A DNA stretch of 64,000 bases from Ananas comosus. Lineage: Eukaryota > Streptophyta > Magnoliopsida > Poales > Bromeliaceae. Under the pieces are notes generated by a model, which had not been told where the DNA came from, ran no database searches, and saw only the letters and a program-made list of their open reading frames with translations. The stretch lies in the NCBI RefSeq assembly GCF_001540865.1, contig NC_033630.1, positions 9,028,950 to 9,092,949 on the forward strand, written 5' to 3'. How positions within the stretch are numbered: the stretch's first letter is position 1; every line of letters begins with the position of its first letter. The position numbers were made by a program, and so were the translations under genes. Positions 58,074 through 64,000 of this stretch are shown one piece after another.

Positions 58074-58085
58074 GCTCTGATACCA
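58074..58085 (-). promoter_or_regulatory. Element G primer-binding site
   Basis: The reverse complement TGGTATCAGAGC is a perfect initiator-Met tRNA match, eight bases from the LTR. Confidence 0.92.
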
Positions 58086-58093
58086 AATTAATC

Positions 58094-60632
58094 TGTCACG
58101 CCCCGAGACCCAGCGGAAGCCCGCCCGGCGCGTGTCCAGACCCGTCATACGTCTAAAACATATAAGGCGTCTAAAAACAATAATAAAAAAAAGCAATAAT
58201 AAAAGACATCTAGGAGTATCAGAGCATAATAAATGTCTAAATGCTATAATAAATGTCTAAATGCTACAACAAGGGATGAGGATAAAACTGTAAATCCACT
58301 AAATAAAACATAAAGTGATACAAGAAAATCCGAGATACAAGTGCTATAGGTAGATACATAGGTGGTCTCTATACATTGATACAAAAACCTCTCACTCTCT
58401 CAACTACAAAACGAAAGAGTAAACCACCTAGGCAAAGTACCGCTCCTCGCTAGCTAACTAAGCGATCTCCTTGCCGCGATCCCGTGCCTCCGCCGGTGCC
58501 GAAGACTCTGAAAAGTAAACCATAAAACAGGAACGTGAAAACTATTAAAAATAGTTCCCAGTGGGCAATTACTGACTTCAGTGAATGCACCACGAGGCCC
58601 AAAGCTACAAAAGATGTCAGTGACTATAAAAGTAGAAAAAGCGAAAGGTAAGTAAAAATGTAACTTACTACAACATGATATCTCTACTTAGCATAATTAG
58701 CATAAGTATGAAGCAGCTATGCATGAAGTAAAAGTCTCCAACTATCATACTGTTCACAATGCGAAATAGTAAAGTTCCGTTGTTCACTATTCTAGTCAAT
58801 GTCCAAGTAGTACACTAAGTCATCATCTGTCCACATGTCATAGTGAATACTCAAAGTCAACTCTGAAGAGACCCACCCGAAGGCTGTCTATGGCCCTGAG
58901 ACCCACCCGTAGGCTGTCTGGCCGGTGCCGAGCCTAATGGCCCCGTGGTAGTCATCATCCCCACTCTAGGAATGAGCCTGTCTCACGGCAATCCACTTCG
59001 GCGCCCAATCCCGCGCGGCGAATATGAATCGCGATGGCTATCTCCGGAGTGCCGGCTTGTAGGGAGCGACCCTCACAAGCATGTGCGAATGAGCACAATG
59101 GCAAGTAGGCAAACGATCTGTCGCAAGTACCAAGTCCTCATGTCTAATAACATGGAATGTGTCAAGTATCTCAACGGCCTATCCCTATGTCATCATGTCT
59201 CTAACATGGAATGTAGCGGATAAGTAGTGGCCTATCAATATGTCTCTATGTTGCAGTTTCATAGTTTACTAGTTTCAAGTGCCCCTTGATGACACTCTTG
59301 TTCTCTATGCCAGAGCATGGCAACTATGTTCCAAAGTACATATTCCAAATCATAATCCTCATAAGTGATGTATTTTCCACTTGCAAATAAACACTTTTCC
59401 CATATGCATGCATTCTACTCATATAGCTCTACTATATAGTGAAATTTTCATAATACACAAGGCATGCATTTTAAGTGCTCTAAAATTCATATAAATTCCA
59501 TTTAGCATAGAAATGAATTTAAAAATATTTTACAACAAGTAGAAAGAACATAGGGGCCATTTCGCCCCATTCCCACGAAGCCAAACCCGCCGTCGTCAAT
59601 GAAAGCTTTCGTTTGCCACGACGAAGGCGTCCACCACACTCCTAGTACCCTAAAGGTATGAAAACAAGTGTCATCTAGTTGAAACGAATGACGCTAAGTT
59701 CAATCATTAACCAACTCAAGCTAGGGTTGGGAAAAACTCACCTCAAGTGAAAAACCCTCTCTTAATCTTCAAATGGAAGGTAGGGGTCTTCCAATCTAAC
59801 CTATATAAAGGTTCCAAACCCATCAAAAAGGTTTCAAAGCCCTCAAATCAAAAAGCCCCAAATCTAACCCTAGAATCCCAATCTAGGGTTTCATCTAGTA
59901 AAACCTAGAAAAACATGTATCAAGTAGGGATTACATGCTACCAACCTCAAGAGGAGCTTCAATCCAAGCTCAAAACCAAGTAGGGTTGAAGTTTGATCCT
60001 CCACAAAGCTCCAACCGCAAGCTCGAAGCCACCAAGGTGAGAAAATGGGGAAGAAGATGATGCTCCAAAGCCTCCAAGCAAGCTCCTTCTCCTCTTCTTC
60101 TTCTTCTTCTTCTTCTCCCTCTCTTCTTCTCTCTCTAGAATAGGTGGGAAGGGAAGAAATGAGGAGAGAAGAGGGTGAAATGGCCAAATAGGCCATTAAA
60201 AGCAACAAAATCCACTTAGGTCCCTCAAAAACTCAAATTTACATCAGCCCGGTCTGGGCAGTTTTCGCCCAGAGGGACCGGTCTCCCCGACCTGGGACCG
60301 GTCTCTCAGCCTGCCCCCGAAAATCCAACGTTCGGGAACCGGTCTCTCCCTGCGCGGGACCGGTCTCTCCCCGCGCAGACGCGCTCGGGGACCGGTCTCG
60401 ACTGCCAGGGACCGGTTGCCTCGCCGGCTGCGCAGCACTGTTCACTGGGGGACCGGTCTCTCCTATCAGGGACCGGTCCCCGAGAGTAAAAACTCTTAGG
60501 ACTCTGCCAAAACTCTCGAGATCGAACTTTTAGGCCGGTATACCATCGACGGCCCTCCACCAAGTGTGGAAAAGTTCGGAATACAAATCGAACACTCGAA
60601 TCTCGCAATTTGCAAAGGTCCAGTGCGCTACA
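58094..60632 (-). mobile_element. Element G 5' LTR
   Basis: 2539 bp. It is collinear with 47726-50243. It is longer by ~20 bases because 'gctataataaatgtctaaat' is doubled near 58240. A hairpin is at 58537 and the ACCGGT cluster at 60276-60478. Confidence 0.93.
58537..58559 (-). other. Conserved LTR hairpin, copy 12
   Basis: Stem AACTATT/AATAGTT, loop aaa. The outermost G-C pair of copy 10 is lost (gaaaact instead of gagaact). Confidence 0.6.
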
Positions 60633-60653
60633 AATAATCAACAAAGAGAGCGT

Positions 60654-60677
60654 GAAAACTATTAAACAATAGTTCCC
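60654..60677 (-). other. Conserved LTR hairpin, copy 13 (outer LTR)
   Basis: Stem AACTATT/AATAGTT, loop aaac. It is followed by CCAGTGG and, ~35 bases later, CCACTAGG. Confidence 0.6.
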
Positions 60678-62833
60678 AGTGGATAAGCCACCGACTTCAG
60701 CGAATTACACCACTAGGTTCATGATGTATAGAAAGAAAACATGAATATCTATTGCATGATAGAAACAATAATGCTAATAACAACAAGTAAATACTAAAGT
60801 TACTAGATTTCCATTACGATATTTATAACATGCAAGTAAAGGCTATACTACAAAAGTAAGCTTGCCGTGCAATTTCATGAGTGCACACTATCAAGTAGTG
60901 TTTACCAGTAATACAATTTAGTATTTTGTTCAATTCTTAAGGATCTACCCAAGGTAGTTCAGCTTGCGCCGCGCCTAATGGCCCCGTGGTAGTAAACATT
61001 CCCCACGGCAATCCACTTCGGCATCCAATCCCGCACGGGCGAGCAATCTGTCGCGTAAGCCAACTCCGGAGTGCCGGCTTATGGGGAGCGACCCTCACAA
61101 GCATGTGCGAATGAGCACAATGGCAAGCAAGCATGATTCATAGTACAAGGTCCTCAATCGTCATGTCTTAACATAGAATGTCTTCTACCAACTGATGGGT
61201 CGGAATCAAAGTATAATGACAAATGCTAGTTATCAATTACAGCATAACTAATACATACAGTACATGTTAAGTTCATCAATAGAATGACAAGTTTAGCTTG
61301 TTTACCCAAATATAATAATCACATTCTAATGCAGATTTCATATGTGCTATTCATACATGACAATGAATAGAATAAAAACAAGATGTGCTTCTTGCTAACT
61401 TAAGCATAGTATATTTACTCGCGACTTGTTTACACAAGTATAGATGTTATCATGCAAGAACATTAACATTGAAAGCTCACCCTACTTAATAGAGTATAAT
61501 TAGCTATAGAATATAAATACCGCTAGTACATTCAACAACTCATATATGATGCCATTAGTGACACATATACATCCTTTTAGTTCTATGCCTAAAGATAAGA
61601 ACATAGAGGGAATTCACCCATTTCAGTGAGGTCAAACTCACCCAATCAGTCGATGAGTCTTAGCAATCACGTTAGCGAAAGTTTGCTGATCGCCAAGCAC
61701 CCTAGAAAGCATAATAAAGTCAGCAAAGAACTTAATCCAATACTCCACATCATTACTCAAATAAACATCTCAATTAGGTCGAATTATACCTAATATGAAA
61801 TCCAATCTTGAACTCCACTGAAATCAGGTTAGAATACACCAATTCTAACCTCTCAAAGATTGCTAACCTCAACTTAAAGCAGTCGAACTCCCTGCAGCGA
61901 ATCTGCTGCGAGTAAGTATAAAAATTGCATAAAAGTTACTACTAGAACGTCCAATTTCGGCGAAATTCTCACCTATGTTCAAACCAGAGCTAAACCTCCA
62001 CTTCCAGTTAGGTTAGAGCACCCAAAACCAGCTCTCAATGGCCACTATATTCAGCTTAAAGTGACCATCATAGCTGCTGAAAACATATTCCCGAAACTGC
62101 ATCAATTCATCACTAACAACCTAGTATAGCTTCAACATAAAGCAATTAATTAACTAATTACCTTCTTCAAGCTTTCTCCAGCTTCCCCCTGGTTTAAAGA
62201 TTGAAGAATCACGGCAATTACCTCCCCTAAAACCGCTGAAACCTTTCCCCAAACCTGCTGGCAGCAAAGGGACCAAAACTAGCTCAAACATACTACTAGT
62301 ATTAAACTAGAGAGAGAGATGAGATCAATCACCTTACCAAGATGCAACTCAGTTGTTTACTGAGTTTGGGCTGCAAGAACACTTCCAACTTTGTCTCTCC
62401 AACTGCATATAACAGCCCCCAAGCCCTCCAAAGCCACTAGCTACAAAAGAGAAGAGAAATTGGACTCAAATCCACACTTTTCACTTCTCAAATCTCAAAA
62501 ACCCTAGAGAGAGAAAGGAAAGAGCTCAACCCTGGTGTTCTGGGCTCCCACACCTCTTAACCAGGTACTGGAGTCGTGCTGGGGTGATACGGATAAGGAT
62601 TGAATGCCAAAAGACCAAAAGAGCCTTGCTGCCACGTAGCAGTTTGTATTGGGTACCGGTACTCAATGCAGAATACAGAAATCTGCAATTGCAATGCACT
62701 TTCGACCTTCTGGCTGTTTCCTCACTCCACTAACCTGCCAAAAACCTTCCTACAACCCTTCAAGAGTTGTGGGTTCACTCCAATTACCAACCCCACACTC
62801 AACTTCGCAATTTGCCAAGTTTAGAGTACTACA

Positions 62834-63310
62834 ATTTCCTTTCTTGCAGATTGGCCATTAGCAAGTGCCAATGATCATAGTCGAAAAGTGGGACGAATTA
62901 CCAAAACTTCGCTCCTTTTATCGCCCCCTCTATCACATTTGCCGTAAACTTTCGACGGTCAAAATCTGAATCCATGCTTTGGTGTAGGAAGGTTGGAGAG
63001 TATATGCACCGGTGACCTGTGGCTTTCTCCAGGAGATGCTGGTAGGAGTCAATAATATCGAAGCTCATGAATGCCATATGGCTGGTCAGGTCGATGAAGT
63101 CATTTCGAGCAATTTCGATGTTCTTCGATGGGACTCTTATCAATTTGGTGTCGCTATGAAGGAAATTCACTATTAAATTTTGGTCTTTTCTCGGCAACAC
63201 CCCCTTTCCATAATACCAAAAATATTTTTTCCTATCCTTCTTTGCGACTGAAAGTTTTTTCGTTTTGCAGGCTTCTTCCGAAAGGGATATATCAATGACT
63301 ATTTGGGCCT
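62834..63310 (-). pseudogene. C48 (Ulp1-like) cysteine-protease pseudogene, N-terminal part
   Basis: The minus-strand reading opens at about 63310 after a plausible acceptor ('ggtttag'). It gives 'KKYFWYYGKGVLPRKDQNLI', 'MAFMSFDIIDSYQHLLEKAT' and 'FTANVIEGAIKGAKFW', then a TAA (62898-62900), and straight on in the same frame 'FVPLFDYDHWHLLMANLQER' to the LTR edge at 62834. DHWHL is the catalytic-His block of C48 peptidases. The segment order (IxxYxxLL, then a W-containing strand, then xHWxL) fits the family. The Cys part is at 46978-47103. Such genes are both host deSUMOylases and common cargo of plant Mutator-like transposons; I cannot tell which. Confidence 0.75.
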
Positions 63311-63429
63311 AAACCAAGATTTATCAAACATTACAACATTTAGGAAAGAAAACAATTTTACGATAAATTTAACACGACTTGATTGAATATTGAATTTTTT
63401 ATAAGTATCGTTGCAACAATAACATACCG

Positions 63430-63851
63430 GTTCTTGGGCAGCTGCCTTCAGTTCTGGCGCGACCGATGCCACAGGCTTGGTGGCTTTAGTTCCGTCTCTG
63501 CCGTCTTTGATTCCGGCCCGGCGGGTGCCATAGTCTTGGTAGGCTTTGGTTTTGGCGCTAATTTGGTTCAGGCGCAGTGGGTGCCACAGTCTCGGCCGCC
63601 TTCTGTTCCTGTGCGGCTGGCTGGACGGGTGCCACAAGCTTGGCGAGCTTCAATTCCGACTCACTTGCCTTCAGTTTTGGCACAACTGCCTTTGGTTCAG
63701 GAGATGTGAGTGCCACAGGCTCAGCAGCCTTCGATTTCGAATTGGCGGCCGACAGTTTAGGCTTGACGGCTTGAGGTACATTAATTATCCGCTGTAGGTA
63801 ATCAAGATATTGGTTCAACGTCCTCATATATGTGGACATGATGTTGTTCAA
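63430..63851 (-). CDS. Lys/Ala/Pro-rich repeat-coding region, possible upstream exon
   Basis: The minus strand from about 63851 encodes 'YMRTLNQYLDYLQRIINVPQ', then a stretch of degenerate repeats such as 'VAPTAPEP', 'PEPKAVVPKLKASE' and 'SKSKAAEPVALTSPEPKA'. A stop falls at 63558, but the repeat pattern goes on in another frame to about 63430 ('KPVASVAPELKAAAQEP'). The landmark 'ggtgccac' recurs near 63465, 63528, 63572, 63629 and 63707 on the plus strand. No catalytic domain is seen. It lies upstream of the C48 pseudogene on the same strand and may be its disordered N-terminal region. Confidence 0.5.
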
Positions 63852-63934
63852 TTATTTGATGCAAAATAGTCTGATTAATTGATCTACTAGTAAGAAGGAT
63901 ACACTGTTTACACGAAAATTACACGATAACATAC

Positions 63935-64000
63935 TTCTGCCCCTTCTGGTGCATCGTCGACGGTGAACAAATCTCCCGGCCAATGATCATCTTCTTTGAT
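63935..64000 (-). CDS. Probable exon end, runs off the window
   Basis: Twenty-two open minus-strand codons containing 'DDHWPGDLFTVDDAPEGAE' end at a consensus donor GTATGT (63929-63934). The product is not recognised. It is possibly an upstream exon of the Lys/Ala/Pro-rich/C48 gene. Confidence 0.45.

Larger units (their letters stand above)
47726..60632 (-). mobile_element. Element G: full-length chromovirus (12.9 kb), TSD AATAA
   Basis: LTRs lie at 47726-50243 and 58094-60632. AATAA is repeated at 47721-47725 and 60633-60637. Minus-strand order is 5' LTR, PBS, gag, protease, RT-RNaseH-integrase, chromodomain, polypurine tract, 3' LTR. The gag holds a 2470-bp solo LTR. Without it the element is about 10.4 kb. 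The two LTRs differ only sparsely by eye (one ~20-bp duplication near 58240 and scattered substitutions), so this is the youngest full-length element here. Frame lesions: stops in gag (57168, 53949) and protease (53420), and frameshifts near 53090 and in an A6 run at 50426-50431. Confidence 0.95.
47285..62833 (-). mobile_element. Outer solo LTR (family I), TSD ATTTC, split by element G
   Basis: The left arm is 47285-47725 (starts TGTCACGCCTGGG). The right arm is 60638-62833 (ends 'gagtactACA'), about 2.64 kb in total. ATTTC occurs at 47280-47284 and 62834-62838, and joining the flanks restores a C48 protease reading. The right arm holds a hairpin (60654), a GA tract (62310-62323), a TATA-like 'gttatatgc' on the minus strand (62405-62413) and one ACCGGT (62656-62661). 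No genes are present apart from the nested element. Confidence 0.92.

Overview
This window is plant nuclear DNA made almost entirely of nested LTR retrotransposons. The evidence is long LTRs (about 2.4-3.3 kb), PBS sites matching initiator-Met tRNA, Ty3-type (Tekay/Del-like chromovirus) gag-protease-RT-RNaseH-integrase-chromodomain remnants, one Ty1/copia gag, a ~166-bp satellite, and spliceosomal-type exon edges in a broken host gene. A monocot such as pineapple fits my memory of similar repeats, but nothing here proves the species. No intact cellular gene was found. Essentially every retroelement frame carries stops or frameshifts.

Layout. 1-6662: error-rich chromovirus debris on both strands. 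6663-10682: a ~166-bp satellite in two inverted arrays around a chromovirus 3' end, with N gaps of 25 and 283 bases. 10683-18258: two LTRs joined head to tail, the second lying inside a truncated copia element. 18259-43706: a minus-strand chromovirus (element D), split by the copia element, a 3.2-kb LTR, and a complete chromovirus (element C, 22539-38660, TSD ATTTG). Element C itself carries two solo LTRs (25304-27841 and 31021-34293, TSD GTTCA). 43707-46977: AT-rich unique-looking DNA with a MITE candidate. 46978-63310: a C48 (Ulp1-like) cysteine-protease pseudogene on the minus strand, split by a solo LTR (TSD ATTTC). That LTR holds a 12.9-kb chromovirus (element G, 47726-60632, TSD AATAA), whose gag holds another solo LTR (54597-57066, TSD TGCAT). 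63311-64000: Lys/Ala/Pro-rich repeat-coding DNA and a probable exon end.

The most interesting shared signals are in the LTRs. (1) Thirteen Ty3-type LTR copies carry a short hairpin whose stem is kept while its bases change in pairs, next to a second stem. It lies in the likely transcribed leader or 3' UTR. (2) Most LTRs, including the copia LTR, carry clusters of the palindrome ACCGGT just upstream of the likely TATA box, which suggests a promoter module shared by unrelated families. (3) Target-site duplications allow the insertion order to be read. The pol, gag and integrase parts described are remnants of elements that would copy themselves through RNA. All have visible disabling lesions in this copy.
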